This document shows, one piece after another, positions 39,613 to 54,269 of a DNA stretch of 64,000 nucleotides. The notes below the pieces were generated by a model. It saw only the letters and a program-made list of their open reading frames with translations, did no database searches and was not told the origin of the DNA. Source of the stretch: Nitrospinota bacterium (GTDB taxonomy: Bacteria; Nitrospinota; Nitrospinia; Nitrospinales; VA-1); NCBI GenBank assembly GCA_009873655.1, contig WAIB01000003.1, positions 62,001 to 126,000 on the forward strand, written 5' to 3'. How positions within the stretch are numbered: the first letter of the stretch is position 1; each line of letters starts with the position of its first letter. Made by a program: the position numbers and the translations under genes.

Positions 39613-41085
39613 ATGCATAAACCTTTTCATCTTCTGTTTCGTTCAACCAGCGCAATTTTCATTTTTTTATTTTTTGTGTTCTCTACCGCAAATTATTCGT
39701 TTGCATTAAGCAGCGCTACGCAGCAGCTCTCAAGCAATTTATTTGTGGACATCGCCAAGAAACTGAACCCCGCGGTGGTGAATGTCAGCACAAAATCAAA
39801 AACGGAAAAAGCTCATAGAAATTTTCGCTCTCCCGGGAGTCCAAGGCCCGGTCCAGGCCAAAGGCGCTCTCCGGACCCTTTTCGTGATTTTTATGACAAG
39901 TTTTTTGGCGAACGGCCCAACCAAAAACCCAAGCGGGGCATGGGGTCGGGTTTTGTAATTGATAAAGAAGGTCATATCCTGACCAATTATCATGTAATAG
40001 AAGATGCCGATGAGATCGTTGTAACTGTTGAGGATAAGGGAAGAGAGAAGGAATATACAGCTACCTTGATCGGTTCTGATTCAAAAACCGATATCGCATT
40101 AGTAAAAATAAATCGTGATGAAAATACACCTGATGAGTTCCCCTTTTTGAGGCTGGGCAGTTCTGAAAATCTGGAAGTGGGCGAATGGGTCGTTGCTATT
40201 GGAAACCCGTTTGGTCTCAGTCATACCGTAACCGTAGGTGTGGTGAGCGCATTGGGAAGAAGCATTGGCGCAGGTCCTTATGACGAGTTTATTCAGACCG
40301 ATGCGTCTATCAATCCCGGAAACAGCGGTGGGCCTTTAATCAATATTGAGGGGGAAGTAATCGGAATCAACACGGCGATCATTTCCGGGAATACCGGTGG
40401 TAATGTGGGGATCGGGTTTGCCATCCCAATCAATATCGCAAAAGGAATTTTGCAGGATTTGAAGGAAAAAGGGTCCGTTACCCGGGGTTGGCTGGGAGTC
40501 ATGATTCAAAAAATCACTCCTGAACTGGCAAAGTCATTTGGGTTGAACCAGAGCCAGGGGGCTTTGGTAGGCGATGTTATACCAGATGGGCCGGCATTTA
40601 AGGCCGGGGTCAAACGAGGGGACGTGATAGTAAAATTTGACGGCAAAGATGTAAAAGATATGGAAGACCTCCCCAAAATTGTTGCTGCGACCGCGCCAAA
40701 CTCTGTGGTCGACGTGGAGGTAATTCGTGAAGGCTCTTCAAAAAACTTGAGAGTTAAAATTGAAGTATTGAAAGACAGTCAAGAAACGGTAGTGGCAAAA
40801 TCAGATCCTCTGGGTATGCAGGTGCAGGACATTACCCCGGAATTGGCGCAAAGCCTGGAGCTTGAGGATGATCAGGGAGTGTTGGTTTCTGATGTAACCG
40901 CGGGCAATTTTGCCGATGAATCAGGAATTCGCCGGGGGGATGTCATTTCAGAAATGAATCGCACCCCGGTAGGCAATGTCCAGGATTATCAGCGTTTATT
41001 GAAGTCGGCAAAAAAGGGTTCTTCCATTCTGTTCCTGGTGAAGAGAAGGGGAACCACTATTTATATAGCTGTTAAAGTTGGATAG
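39613..41085 (+). CDS. HtrA/DegP-family serine protease with two PDZ domains
   Basis: TNYHVIEDAD, SKTDIALVKI, NPGNSGGPL plus two PDZ modules. Confidence 0.94.
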   Translation: MHKPFHLLFRSTSAIFIFLFFVFSTANYSFALSSATQQLSSNLFVDIAKKLNPAVVNVSTKSKTEKAHRNFRSPGSPRPGPGQRRSPDPFRDFYDKFFGERPNQKPKRGMGSGFVIDKEGHILTNYHVIEDADEIVVTVEDKGREKEYTATLIGSDSKTDIALVKINRDENTPDEFPFLRLGSSENLEVGEWVVAIGNPFGLSHTVTVGVVSALGRSIGAGPYDEFIQTDASINPGNSGGPLINIEGEVIGINTAIISGNTGGNVGIGFAIPINIAKGILQDLKEKGSVTRGWLGVMIQKITPELAKSFGLNQSQGALVGDVIPDGPAFKAGVKRGDVIVKFDGKDVKDMEDLPKIVAATAPNSVVDVEVIREGSSKNLRVKIEVLKDSQETVVAKSDPLGMQVQDITPELAQSLELEDDQGVLVSDVTAGNFADESGIRRGDVISEMNRTPVGNVQDYQRLLKSAKKGSSILFLVKRRGTTIYIAVKVG

Positions 41086-41111
41086 CAGGTTCCCTTGACT
41101 TGAGAAAAAAT

Positions 41112-41142
41112 AGGGGAAGCCGGTAGAAGGCTTCCCCTTTTA
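41112..41142. terminator. Hairpin terminator between the two htrA-like genes
   Basis: AGGGGAAGCC - 7-nt loop - GGCTTCCCCT followed by TTTT on + strand; A run upstream makes it potentially bidirectional. Confidence 0.85.
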
Positions 41143-41147
41143 ACTAC

Positions 41148-44544
<3,397 letters not shown>

Positions 44545-44549
44545 GTTTT

Positions 44550-45851
44550 CTAGGAGGTGGACCGTTTCCTGGACGGGGGGCGCTTTCGCTGCGGCCTTTT
44601 CCCATTACGAGTCCGGTGGTTGGAACTCGGTTTTGCTTTGGGTGGCTGCGATTGGCGGCGTTTTTTCGCAGGGGGTTTCCCGGGTTTTTCTTTCAGAAAC
44701 AGTTCTTCTTCAGCCCATGATACGGGTATTCTCTTTTTAAGGTAGGTCTCTACCCGTTCAAGATGTTGTGCGAAATCTTCGCAACATAATGTGATTGCGG
44801 TTCCTTTTTTACCTGCCCGGGCGGTTCGACCGATCCGATGGACATAATCCTCCGCGTCCTGGGGCAAATCATAGTTGATGACATGGGTGATATCATCGAC
44901 ATGCAATCCGCGCGAGGCAACATCGGTTGCAATGAGGATATAAATATTGCCCTTCTGGAAATCTTCCAGCACTTTTATGCGCGCTTTTTGGTGAAGGTCG
45001 CCGCTAATTTGTCTCGAATTGTATCCATTATGATTCAGTTTCCACTCCAGTTGTTCTGCTTCAACCTTGGTGTTGCAGAAAATAAGGATCTTTTTTCCTT
45101 CCTCCCTTTTTAACAATCCCAGCAGAAGGTTGAATTTTTCGTGCTGCCCGACGTGAAACAGGGATTGTTTAATCTCGTCGACTACGGCTTTCTCCGGTTC
45201 GATGACAACCTTGACGGGGTTGTTCATATGCTCATAGCAAAGCTCCATGACCCGGTAATTGAGCGTCGCCGAAAACAATAACGTTTGCCGCTTATTGTAG
45301 GGAGAACAACTGCGGAAGAGGTAACGCAAGTCTTGAATGAAACCCATGTCGAACATTCTGTCGGCTTCATCCACAACCAGCACTTCGATTCTCTTCAGGC
45401 TGAAAAAACGTTGTTTGTAAAAATCGATCAACCTTCCGGGAGTGGCTATGAGAATGTCTACTCCTGATTTGATCTGATTGCGTTGTTTTTCGTAATCAAC
45501 ACCGCCAATGATACATGCCGACTTAAAACCACAATATTTACCCAGTATCTTTGAATCATTTTCGATTTGCCGGGCAAGCTCACGGGTGGGAGCAAGAATC
45601 AACGCTCGCGGTCCCTCTTTCCCTTTTGGAGCCGGTCCGGGTTTGTTTTCCAGCAAGCGGGTAAAAAGAGTGATTAAAAAGGCCGCTGTTTTCCCGGTTC
45701 CGGTTTGAGCCTGGCCTGCAAGATCCTTTCGGGCCAGGGAAATAGGAAGCGAATTGCTTTGAATCGGGGTGCAGGTTTTGAATTCAGCCTCTCGAATCCC
45801 TTTTAAAACAGGTTCAGGGAGGGGCAAAGATTCAAAATTAATGAGTTCCAA
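44550..45851 (-). CDS. DEAD-box ATP-dependent RNA helicase
   Basis: AQTGTGKTAAF, DEADRMFDMGF, ATDVASRGLHVDD, HRIGRTARAG; basic K/R/P-rich tail. Confidence 0.95.
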   Translation of the reverse strand: MELINFESLPLPEPVLKGIREAEFKTCTPIQSNSLPISLARKDLAGQAQTGTGKTAAFLITLFTRLLENKPGPAPKGKEGPRALILAPTRELARQIENDSKILGKYCGFKSACIIGGVDYEKQRNQIKSGVDILIATPGRLIDFYKQRFFSLKRIEVLVVDEADRMFDMGFIQDLRYLFRSCSPYNKRQTLLFSATLNYRVMELCYEHMNNPVKVVIEPEKAVVDEIKQSLFHVGQHEKFNLLLGLLKREEGKKILIFCNTKVEAEQLEWKLNHNGYNSRQISGDLHQKARIKVLEDFQKGNIYILIATDVASRGLHVDDITHVINYDLPQDAEDYVHRIGRTARAGKKGTAITLCCEDFAQHLERVETYLKKRIPVSWAEEELFLKEKPGKPPAKKRRQSQPPKAKPSSNHRTRNGKRPQRKRPPSRKRSTS

Positions 45852-46269
45852 ATGAATACTCCAGAAATGGCTGGGGTTTTAGGGACCGTTTCCCTATCAA
45901 TGGGAAAATGAATTTAGGTTGATGAGTCAATATTATTTGTATTAATAGGAGGGGGGACTTAAATTTCAATAGTTTGTACATCACCTTCATTGGCTGGAGT
46001 TATTATGCTGGGCTTGAGGTGCTTTTGCAACCTCAATTTCATTTTGCTTGACTTTCAAGGGGGGGAAATGTTTAAATTCTCCCTCGATTTTAGTTCCGGT
46101 CACGGCCCCGATCGACAACCTCTCCAAGCGGATTCCAACTAAGTTTTCTTAGATTTTTCAAAGGTTTTCATGGCTTTTGGGGTGCCGGAAAGAATGATGA
46201 CAGCAACGGCTCGATCAGGGCAATGAGTTGATAACCTGTCATGTCTAATTGTTTGCCCGAGGTGTTTTT

Positions 46270-47979
46270 GTGATCGAACATGATGTGGTGATCGTAGGTG
46301 CAGGCCTTGCAGGAATGCGTTGCGCACTGGAGGTTTGCAAAGAACTTGATGTCGCCGTTTTAACCAAAGTTTATCCTTCCCGGTCGCATTCGGGTGCCGC
46401 CCAGGGTGGAATAGCCGCTTCCCTTGGCAATTCTGAGCCGGACAGCTGGGAAGAGCATATGTATGATACCGTTAAAGGCGGTGATTTCCTCAATGATCAG
46501 GATGCGGTTGAGGAATATGTAAAAGCGGCCCCGAGAGTCATCTACGAACTAGAGCACATGGGTTGCGTATTCAGTCGCACCCCGGAAGGAAAAATCGCCC
46601 AACGTAGTTTTGGCGGTCATTCGAAACCCCGCGCCTGTTTCTCCGCCGACCGAACCGGTCACGCCATTCTGCATGCTCTTCACGAGCAGCTGATGAAAAA
46701 TTCCAAATCCGTAAAAATTTATAATGAGTGGTATATGCATTCCCTTGTTGTCGATGGGGATCGCTGCAACGGGGTTATTGTAAGCAATATTCAGACAGGG
46801 GAAGTCGAAGTCATCCGTGCCAAAGCCGTGGTCTTTTGCACCGGGGGTTATGGACGCGTATTTAAAATTACCTCCAACGCTTTTGCCAGCACCGCGGATG
46901 GCGTAATGGCCGCATTTGAAGTGGGGATTCCTCTTGAAGATCCCGAATTCGTGCAGTTTCATCCCTCGGGTCTATACCGGCAGGGTATTTTGTTTTCTGA
47001 AGCCGCCAGGGGTGAGGGAGGATTTTTGTTGAATGGAAAAGGCGAGCGCTTTATGGAAGCGTATGCCCCCTCTCGAATGGAGCTGGCGCCCCGCGATATT
47101 GTGGCGCGCGCGGAACAAAGTGAAATGGATGCGGGACGAGGTGTCAACGGAGAAGACTGCATTCATCTTGATCTGCGACATCTGGGCGAAGCTCGAATCA
47201 TGGAACGCCTGCCGCAAATCAGGCAATTGGGAATTGACTTCATTGGGGTGGATTGTGTTAAAGACCCTCTGCCCATCCAGCCTACCGCGCATTACTCTAT
47301 GGGAGGGATTCCCGTAGATATGAACTGTCACGTCATTCTCGATTCTGAAGGGACAAAGATGAATGGTTTTTTCGCGGCGGGCGAATGCGCATGTGTTTCG
47401 GTCCATGGCGGAAACCGGTTGGGAACAAATTCCCTTCTTGATGCCGTGGTGTTTGGCGAACGTGCCGGTAAATCTGTCCTTGATTATGCCAGGGGAAAAG
47501 ACTTCGGTAACGTTAACGAAGGTCGGGAAAAAGCAAGGGTGTTGGAAAAGTTTGAGGATATTTTCCAAAGAGATGGTAGCGAAAGCTACAACCAGATCCG
47601 TGACGAAATGAAAGAGATTATGATGACAAACTGCGGTGTTTTCCGCGATGAAGAAAGACTGAAAGACTGCATAGAAACTCTTAAAGGACTGCGGGAGCGG
47701 TTCAAAAAAGGTAAAGTAACGGATAAGGGAAAACTGTTCAATACAGAGATTTATGAAATTATGGAACTGGGTAATATGCTGGGCATGGCAGTGATTATAG
47801 CTACCGCTGCATTAAGAAGGCAGGAAAGTCGCGGTGGGCATTTCCGCACTGACTTCCCGAAACGCGATGACGAAAAATTCCTGCACCACTCCATGGTTTA
47901 TGATTCGCCGGATGGGTTGGACATAAAAACCAAGCCAGTGGTAATTACTAAATATCAACCTGCTGAAAGAACTTATTGA
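46270..47979 (+). CDS. sdhA: Succinate dehydrogenase/fumarate reductase flavoprotein subunit
   Basis: [62 protein letters not shown] start likely. Confidence 0.95.
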   Translation: MIEHDVVIVGAGLAGMRCALEVCKELDVAVLTKVYPSRSHSGAAQGGIAASLGNSEPDSWEEHMYDTVKGGDFLNDQDAVEEYVKAAPRVIYELEHMGCVFSRTPEGKIAQRSFGGHSKPRACFSADRTGHAILHALHEQLMKNSKSVKIYNEWYMHSLVVDGDRCNGVIVSNIQTGEVEVIRAKAVVFCTGGYGRVFKITSNAFASTADGVMAAFEVGIPLEDPEFVQFHPSGLYRQGILFSEAARGEGGFLLNGKGERFMEAYAPSRMELAPRDIVARAEQSEMDAGRGVNGEDCIHLDLRHLGEARIMERLPQIRQLGIDFIGVDCVKDPLPIQPTAHYSMGGIPVDMNCHVILDSEGTKMNGFFAAGECACVSVHGGNRLGTNSLLDAVVFGERAGKSVLDYARGKDFGNVNEGREKARVLEKFEDIFQRDGSESYNQIRDEMKEIMMTNCGVFRDEERLKDCIETLKGLRERFKKGKVTDKGKLFNTEIYEIMELGNMLGMAVIIATAALRRQESRGGHFRTDFPKRDDEKFLHHSMVYDSPDGLDIKTKPVVITKYQPAERTY

Positions 47980-48920
47980 TGGCAACATTCAGGATCAAAC
48001 GGTTCAATCCGGAAAAACAGCCCGAACCTTACTTCGAAGAATTCCAACTGGATATTCCTCATGGCGCCACCCTTCTGGATTGCATGAATGAGATCAAGTG
48101 GACTCTCGATGGCAGTCTTTCGTACCGCATGTCCTGTCGAAGCGCTATTTGCGGTTCATGCGCGGTCAAGGCAAACGGCCATGCCTTACTGGCCTGTCAA
48201 CGCCAGGGAGAACACCTTCTGCAAAACGATGACACGATCACACTGGAACCGCTTGGAAATATGAAGCCCATCAAAGACCTTGTTGTGGACTTCACCCCTT
48301 TCTGGGACAAGGTCAATAAAATAAAACCGTATCTGGAACCAAAAGAAGATCCTCCGGAAAAAGAAAGACATCAGTCGCAGGAAGAGTTTCGCCTGATAGA
48401 TGACTCCAGCACCTGCATCATGTGTGGGGCCTGCTATTCCGACTGCAATACTTTGGAGGTGGATGATAATTTCCTCGGACCCGCAGCACTGGCAAAAGCG
48501 CAGCGGTTTGTCGGTGATTCCAGAGATTCCAAAACCCTGCAACGGGTGCGGGACCTGAGTGAGCCGGGGGGCATATGGGACTGCACCCATTGCGCCGAAT
48601 GTGTGGAACGGTGTCCGAAACCGGCACGTCCTTTCGACCGCATTAAGGAAATCATGACGGTTGCCCTGGAACAGGGAGTGCACAACAATAACGGGGCCAG
48701 GCACGCACTTTCTTTCACCAATTCGGTTAAAAGAAGCGGCACGCTTGATGAAAACAGGATCGCACCTGAGTCCGTAGGAATATTTAATATTTCGGGTTTG
48801 ATCGGACTGATTCCCATCGGACTCAGAATGCTGCTCAAAGGAAAAATCCCACCGATCTTTCATAAATCGATTGAAGAGGTAGATGACGTCAAACGCATAT
48901 TCAAGGAGTTGGATCAATGA
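47979..48920 (+). CDS. sdhB: Succinate dehydrogenase/fumarate reductase iron-sulfur subunit
   Basis: [39 protein letters not shown]. Confidence 0.95.
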   Translation: MATFRIKRFNPEKQPEPYFEEFQLDIPHGATLLDCMNEIKWTLDGSLSYRMSCRSAICGSCAVKANGHALLACQRQGEHLLQNDDTITLEPLGNMKPIKDLVVDFTPFWDKVNKIKPYLEPKEDPPEKERHQSQEEFRLIDDSSTCIMCGACYSDCNTLEVDDNFLGPAALAKAQRFVGDSRDSKTLQRVRDLSEPGGIWDCTHCAECVERCPKPARPFDRIKEIMTVALEQGVHNNNGARHALSFTNSVKRSGTLDENRIAPESVGIFNISGLIGLIPIGLRMLLKGKIPPIFHKSIEEVDDVKRIFKELDQ

Positions 48921-49810
48921 AGTTCGCCCTTTTTACCGGATGTGTCGCCAAAGGGGCGACTCGAGAGCTGATGCTCTCCACCACCAAAGCCGCAGAAGGT
49001 TTGGGATTTGAATTTGTCGAAATGAAAAGCGCATCCTGCTGTGGCGCGGGAGTGGTTTCAGAAAAAAGTCCCCTGCTGGCAGACGCCTTGAACGCCCGTT
49101 CATTTTCAATTGCCGAAAAACAGGGGCTGGACATCGTAACCATTTGTTCTACCTGTCAGGGAACCCTGAAGAAAACCGAAGCGCATCTAAACGAAAGCAA
49201 AGAGTATAAGGAAAAGGTAAACGACATCCTCGAAGATGGGGGACACCAGTATAACGGCAAGACAAAAATCAAACATTTTGCCAACATCCTCGCCACGGAA
49301 GAGGGAATGGCAAGATTGAAATCGCGAATCAAAAAACCTTTAACGGGATTAAAAGTCGCGGCGTTTTATGGGTGTTACGTTTTGCGTCCCTCTGAAAGGT
49401 CAGACTTTGATAATCCGGACAACCCTACGGGTATGGAAGAAATTTTCGAGGCCCTGGGGGCGACGCCGGTTTATTATCCCAGCCGTGTAAAATGTTGCGG
49501 GTTTCCCATCGTCATGATGAACAAAAACGCATCCCTCGGTATGTCCGGCAACGCGTTGCAGGATGCCATCGAACACGGAGCCGATGTGGTAGCTACCGGG
49601 TGTCCGCTATGCCATTTAAGCCTCGACTCTTATCAGCCCGAAATTGAGTTGCTGCAAAAGAAAAACCAGTCCATCCCCATCCTGCATTTGCCGCAGCTCG
49701 TTGCCCTGGCTCTGGGCTACACGCCAACCCAACTGGGAATGGACACGCACATTGTCTCCACACTCAAAATCAACCAGATCCTATCCGGTTCCCATTCCGC
49801 TGCCCATTAA
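48917..49810 (+). CDS. CCG-domain (HdrB/SdhE-type) subunit of succinate dehydrogenase
   Basis: [58 protein letters not shown] overlap with sdhB. Confidence 0.88.
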   Translation: MKFALFTGCVAKGATRELMLSTTKAAEGLGFEFVEMKSASCCGAGVVSEKSPLLADALNARSFSIAEKQGLDIVTICSTCQGTLKKTEAHLNESKEYKEKVNDILEDGGHQYNGKTKIKHFANILATEEGMARLKSRIKKPLTGLKVAAFYGCYVLRPSERSDFDNPDNPTGMEEIFEALGATPVYYPSRVKCCGFPIVMMNKNASLGMSGNALQDAIEHGADVVATGCPLCHLSLDSYQPEIELLQKKNQSIPILHLPQLVALALGYTPTQLGMDTHIVSTLKINQILSGSHSAAH

Positions 49811-49906
49811 ATACGGTTTTTTCCCAACTCCAAACCGGGTCCCCTCCGCTGAATGAAAATAAGCGGATTGCTTGTTTCGACAGATCTAAAGCGTTAATAT
49901 CTTCCA

Positions 49907-51442
49907 GTGGAAACGCTCTTCAAAAAACAAATCACTGTTCTTATAATTGGATTTGCTGTGTTCTGCGGCATCCTGATCATGCCGGCTCCAGGTGGAATGA
50001 CGGAAAGCGCACAGCGTATGTTGGCCGTGGTTTCATTGATGGCGATCTGGTGGGTGGGAGAGGGGACCTCGCTTGCCGCAACGGCAATGTTACCGCTGGC
50101 CTTGTTTCCCCTTCTTGGCATCATGCCGAGCAAACAGGTTGCTTCCAGTTACGCCAACCACCTTATCTTTCTCTTTCTCGGCGGATTCATGATCGCTCTC
50201 GCCATGGAGAAATGGAATTTCCATAAACGCCTTGCGTTATGGATCATCTCGGCGATGGGTACGCAGCCAAAACGCATCGTTCTTGGATTCATGATCGCCA
50301 CGGCGTTTTTGTCGATGTGGATTTCCAATACCGCGTCAACCATGATGATGCTGCCTGTTGCAATGGCAGTGGTGAGGCAAATCGCTTCCGGATCATCCCT
50401 TGAGGGGGAAAGAAATCAGGAGTCGCAAATAAAAATTGAAAAGGGACTGGGATTGGTCTTAATGCTGGGTCTGGCCTACTCGGCCAGCATCGGCGGAGTA
50501 GGAACACCGATTGGCACACCCCCGAATATAGTCTTTGCTGGATTCTATAAAAAAATGTTTCCGGATAACCCGGACATCAACTTTTTTCAGTGGATGACTT
50601 TGGCTATTCCCATCGTCCTGGTATTTATTCCCCTTACCTGGGTGTATCTTTGCCGGTTTGTTTCACCTTTTCCAATCAGCCAGATCGAAGGCGGGGAAAG
50701 CGGGATCATTAAGCAGGAGCTGGATGCCCTGGGATCCATGAGTCGGGGGGAAAAAATAGTGGCAACCGTTTTTTGCCTTACTGCCTTGCTATGGATTTTC
50801 AGGCGACCCATTGCCCTGGGTGATTTCATAATTCCGGGCTGGTCACAATTGTTTCCACATCAAAAGTTTTTGCATGACTCCACGGTAGCCATGGTGATGG
50901 GACTGTTGCTGATGGTGATGCCGGTTAATGGTGGTCTTGCCCTGGAACGTAAAACGGAATGGTTTGTTTTGGACTGGAAAACCGTTCAAACTAAAACTCC
51001 CTGGGGAATATTGATTTTATTTGGCGGTGGTTTCGCCCTGGCAGCGGGGTTCGGAGTGAGTGGGTTGGATAAATGGATTGGAGCTCAATTGACCGCTGTT
51101 TCAAACTGGCCGTTGTGGATGACTGTCCTTGCAATTTGTATTGGGGTTACTTTTTTAACCGAACTGACTTCCAACACCGCTACGACTACGATGATTCTTC
51201 CCATTCTGGGAATGGCCGCGGTAGCGGCAAAAATCCATCCGTTGTTTCTTATGGTTCCCGCGACATTGGCAGCTTCGTTTGCGTTTATGCTGCCGGTGGC
51301 GACGCCTCCCAATGCGATCGTTTTTGGCAGCGGTTGGGTGAGTATTCCCAGGATGTCGAAAGCGGGTTTGATCCTCAACCTCATCGGTGCGGGAATTGTT
51401 ACTTCCGCGGTATTGGTTTTAGTCAATGGCCTGCTGCTTTAA
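49907..51442 (+). CDS. DASS/SLC13-family sodium:dicarboxylate or sulfate symporter
   Basis: SNTASTMMMLPVAMAV, YSASIGGVGTPIGTPPNIVFAGF, TELTSNTATTTMILPIL; GTG start. Confidence 0.92.
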   Translation: METLFKKQITVLIIGFAVFCGILIMPAPGGMTESAQRMLAVVSLMAIWWVGEGTSLAATAMLPLALFPLLGIMPSKQVASSYANHLIFLFLGGFMIALAMEKWNFHKRLALWIISAMGTQPKRIVLGFMIATAFLSMWISNTASTMMMLPVAMAVVRQIASGSSLEGERNQESQIKIEKGLGLVLMLGLAYSASIGGVGTPIGTPPNIVFAGFYKKMFPDNPDINFFQWMTLAIPIVLVFIPLTWVYLCRFVSPFPISQIEGGESGIIKQELDALGSMSRGEKIVATVFCLTALLWIFRRPIALGDFIIPGWSQLFPHQKFLHDSTVAMVMGLLLMVMPVNGGLALERKTEWFVLDWKTVQTKTPWGILILFGGGFALAAGFGVSGLDKWIGAQLTAVSNWPLWMTVLAICIGVTFLTELTSNTATTTMILPILGMAAVAAKIHPLFLMVPATLAASFAFMLPVATPPNAIVFGSGWVSIPRMSKAGLILNLIGAGIVTSAVLVLVNGLLL

Positions 51443-52941
51443 CCCGAAGGGGCACGCCATCTGAGAACGGGTTTTCTTGCCGCGTGCGCTTCGTCGGGGC
51501 GGGAAACTTTTGGAAGGCGCGGTGCACCTTGAGAACTTTCCGGGTTTTCATGTCCCTTTTTAGCAATGGACTTCATCGCCTCGATAAACATATCGAGAGT
51601 TTCTTTCGATTCGGTTTCCGTTGGCTCGATCATCAAAGCCCCTTTTACGATCAAGGGAAAGTAGACGGTCGGGGGATGGAATCCATGATCAATGAGTTCT
51701 TTTGCGAAGTCCATGGTTGTGATGCCCTGGCCTTTATCGTTGAACACACATTCATGCAGGCTGGCTCCCGTGAAGGGAAGGTGGAACGTGTCTTTTAATT
51801 TTGCGCGGATATAATTGGCGTTCAAAACCGCAGACTGCGCGGCTTTTAGAATTCCCTCTGCTCCGAGAGTTCGAATGTAAACGTAGGCTCTCAGCAGCAT
51901 ACCAAAATTTCCGTTGAACACTTTCAGTTTGCCGACACTATCCGGACGGTCGTAATTTAAAAAATATTTATGCCCTTTTTTTTCTATAACCGGTTTGGGT
52001 AAATAGGGTTCGAGAATATTTTTGATACAGACGGGGCCTGCTCCCGGGCCGCCTCCCCCGTGGGGCGTTGAAAACGTTTTGTGCAGATTTATATGCAGCA
52101 CGTCTATTCCCATATCCCCCATCTTGACAATTCCCATGACCGCATTGAGGTTGGCGCCATCACAATAAACAAGGCCCCCTTTGCTGTGTACGATATCGGT
52201 TATTTTTAGAATGTCTTTCTCGAACATTCCCAGCGTGTTGGGATTGGTCAGCATGATTGCAGCAGTTTCCTCGTCCATTGCTGCTTCGAGTTTTTCAATG
52301 TCGATTAACCCTTCCGAATTAGACGGGATCTGTACCGATTTATAACCGCAAAGAGTGGCACTGGCCGGGTTGGTGCCATGGGCTGAGTCGGGAAGCAAAA
52401 CTTTTTTCCGGGGATTCCCCTTGGCCGTATGATAAGCCTGGATCATCAGCATTCCCGCAAACTCTCCCTGCGCCCCTGCGGCAGGCTGCAGGCAGGCATG
52501 GTCCATGCCGCTTATTTCTTTAAGGCACTCTTGCAATTCAAAGATGAGTTGCAGGCTTCCCTGCGAGTCATCATCAGGGGAAACGGGATGGTGTCCTGCA
52601 AAGCCGGGCAAACGTGCCAGGGTTTCGTTTATTTTCGGATTGTATTTCATTGTGCAGGAACCCAGTGGATAAAAATTAGTGTCAATGCTGAAGTTCCATT
52701 GCGACAATCTTGTGAAGTGACGAACGACATCAAGTTCGCTCAATTCAGGCAGTTCCTTAACAGGCTCACGGATTTCATCGGCAGGAAGCAGGGTCTCCAA
52801 TTCGATTTCCGGAACATCGCAGGAGGGGAGAGAATAGGCCTTGCGACCGGGAGATCCCAGTTCAAAAACGACAGGTTCTTCGAAAATCAAACCCGTGGTG
52901 GCTGCTTTTGAGGCGGATGGATTATTTTTTAGGTTGTTCAT
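51439..52941 (-). CDS. gcvPB: Glycine dehydrogenase (decarboxylating) subunit 2
   Basis: FYPLGSCTMKYNPKINE; DSAHGTNPASATLCGY; HINLHKTFSTPHGGGGPGAGPV. Confidence 0.96.
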   Translation of the reverse strand: MNNLKNNPSASKAATTGLIFEEPVVFELGSPGRKAYSLPSCDVPEIELETLLPADEIREPVKELPELSELDVVRHFTRLSQWNFSIDTNFYPLGSCTMKYNPKINETLARLPGFAGHHPVSPDDDSQGSLQLIFELQECLKEISGMDHACLQPAAGAQGEFAGMLMIQAYHTAKGNPRKKVLLPDSAHGTNPASATLCGYKSVQIPSNSEGLIDIEKLEAAMDEETAAIMLTNPNTLGMFEKDILKITDIVHSKGGLVYCDGANLNAVMGIVKMGDMGIDVLHINLHKTFSTPHGGGGPGAGPVCIKNILEPYLPKPVIEKKGHKYFLNYDRPDSVGKLKVFNGNFGMLLRAYVYIRTLGAEGILKAAQSAVLNANYIRAKLKDTFHLPFTGASLHECVFNDKGQGITTMDFAKELIDHGFHPPTVYFPLIVKGALMIEPTETESKETLDMFIEAMKSIAKKGHENPESSQGAPRLPKVSRPDEAHAARKPVLRWRAPSG

Positions 52942-54007
52942 GGCAAATTTGTTCGGATTTTAAAAAATTTTCGAGGGTGTTGATGACGGTTTCGGGTTCC
53001 AGGTTATCCTGGTGTCGGTCATCGAGTATGATGCTGTTCGGATGCCGGGGTCCCCATCGTTCTATTTCTCCATGCTTGAAAATAACGCATGCGGGTTTTT
53101 CCACTGCCGAGGCCAAATGCATGATGCCCGTATGATTGCAAAAAAGAAGATCGCATTGTTGTATCAAAAGCGCAAGTTCTTTTGTTTTGACCAGGGGTAA
53201 TAGTCGGGGTTGGAACTGCATTTCTGCAATATTCGATCTCAGCCCCTCCTCTTCTCCGGGCCCATTAATCAACCAGATGTCAGCGATCTTGTTTTTCAGG
53301 ATGTGTTCTATTACTTTCTGAAATTTTTTCCATTGCCATCCCCATTCAGGAATTCGTGTGCCCGTTTTTACAAGCAGAAGGGGCCGTTCTCTTTTTCCTG
53401 AGTTCATGATCTCGTTAATTCTGTTTTCATCTCGAGCACTGAAGTAAATCCTCGGTTTGTGGATGATTTCGGGTACTCCCATATGCTCGAGAAGCGCAAG
53501 GTTGTTTTCGATTTCATGACGGGGAGGGGTTTCGATGGGAAGCCTTATATGGTATTTCCAGGGGTTTTGTGGGTGAATGTAACCCGCAATCATTTTTGCA
53601 TTAGAACATAACGTAAAAAATGTGGCGGTAGCGCTGAATTTTTTATTGAGTGTGATGGCCAGATCAAACTTTTCCCTGCGGGAATCACGAATAGCTCGCC
53701 AGAATCTCCGACGCCTCATTAAAATGATCTTATGCAGGTTGGGATTGTCCTGTAGGATTCCCCCCTGAATGGGGTTTACCATGGCAGTGATTTTTAAATG
53801 GGGAAAAGAGCTTTTTAAAGATTCATAAACTGGTGTGGATAATACAACATCTCCCAATCGATCAGAACGAATCACCAGCACTTTGGAAATTTTGGAGAAA
53901 TCCAGAGGCAGGGGAGCCAGGGGCACCTCTTTACTGGCAAACAGTCCAAAAATTTTCCAGAGAGTGTTTTTTATATGGTACTCGGCGGATCGTAAAAACT
54001 TCTTCAT
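52922..54007 (-). CDS. Glycosyltransferase family 9 (heptosyltransferase-like)
   Basis: KVLVIRSDRLGDVVLSTPVYESLKSSFP; CDLLFCNHTGIMHLASAVEKPACVIF. Confidence 0.9.
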   Translation of the reverse strand: MKKFLRSAEYHIKNTLWKIFGLFASKEVPLAPLPLDFSKISKVLVIRSDRLGDVVLSTPVYESLKSSFPHLKITAMVNPIQGGILQDNPNLHKIILMRRRRFWRAIRDSRREKFDLAITLNKKFSATATFFTLCSNAKMIAGYIHPQNPWKYHIRLPIETPPRHEIENNLALLEHMGVPEIIHKPRIYFSARDENRINEIMNSGKRERPLLLVKTGTRIPEWGWQWKKFQKVIEHILKNKIADIWLINGPGEEEGLRSNIAEMQFQPRLLPLVKTKELALLIQQCDLLFCNHTGIMHLASAVEKPACVIFKHGEIERWGPRHPNSIILDDRHQDNLEPETVINTLENFLKSEQICHEQPKK

Positions 54008-54085
54008 GCTTGATTTAAACTCTTACGGAGCGGTGTTCGATCCGGAGAAAGTAGTCGCTGGTTTCAAAAAATGTGATGGTTTGCC

Positions 54086-54256
54086 CTAATCCAGAGGAAG
54101 GGCTTCGTCAATTAGCATAACGGGAATATCGTCACGAATGGGGTATTTCAAACTGCAGGTTTTACAGTCGAGGCTTTCTTCGTTAGCTCCCATTTCAAGG
54201 TCGCCTTTGCATTTGGGGCAAACCAGAATATCCAGCAATTCTTTGTCAATTCCCAT
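54086..54256 (-). CDS. Trm112-family zinc-binding protein
   Basis: MGIDKELLDILVCPKCKGDLEM...LDCKTCSLKYPIRDDIPVMLIDEA. Confidence 0.93.
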   Translation of the reverse strand: MGIDKELLDILVCPKCKGDLEMGANEESLDCKTCSLKYPIRDDIPVMLIDEALPLD

Positions 54257-54269
54257 AACTACACTCCGC

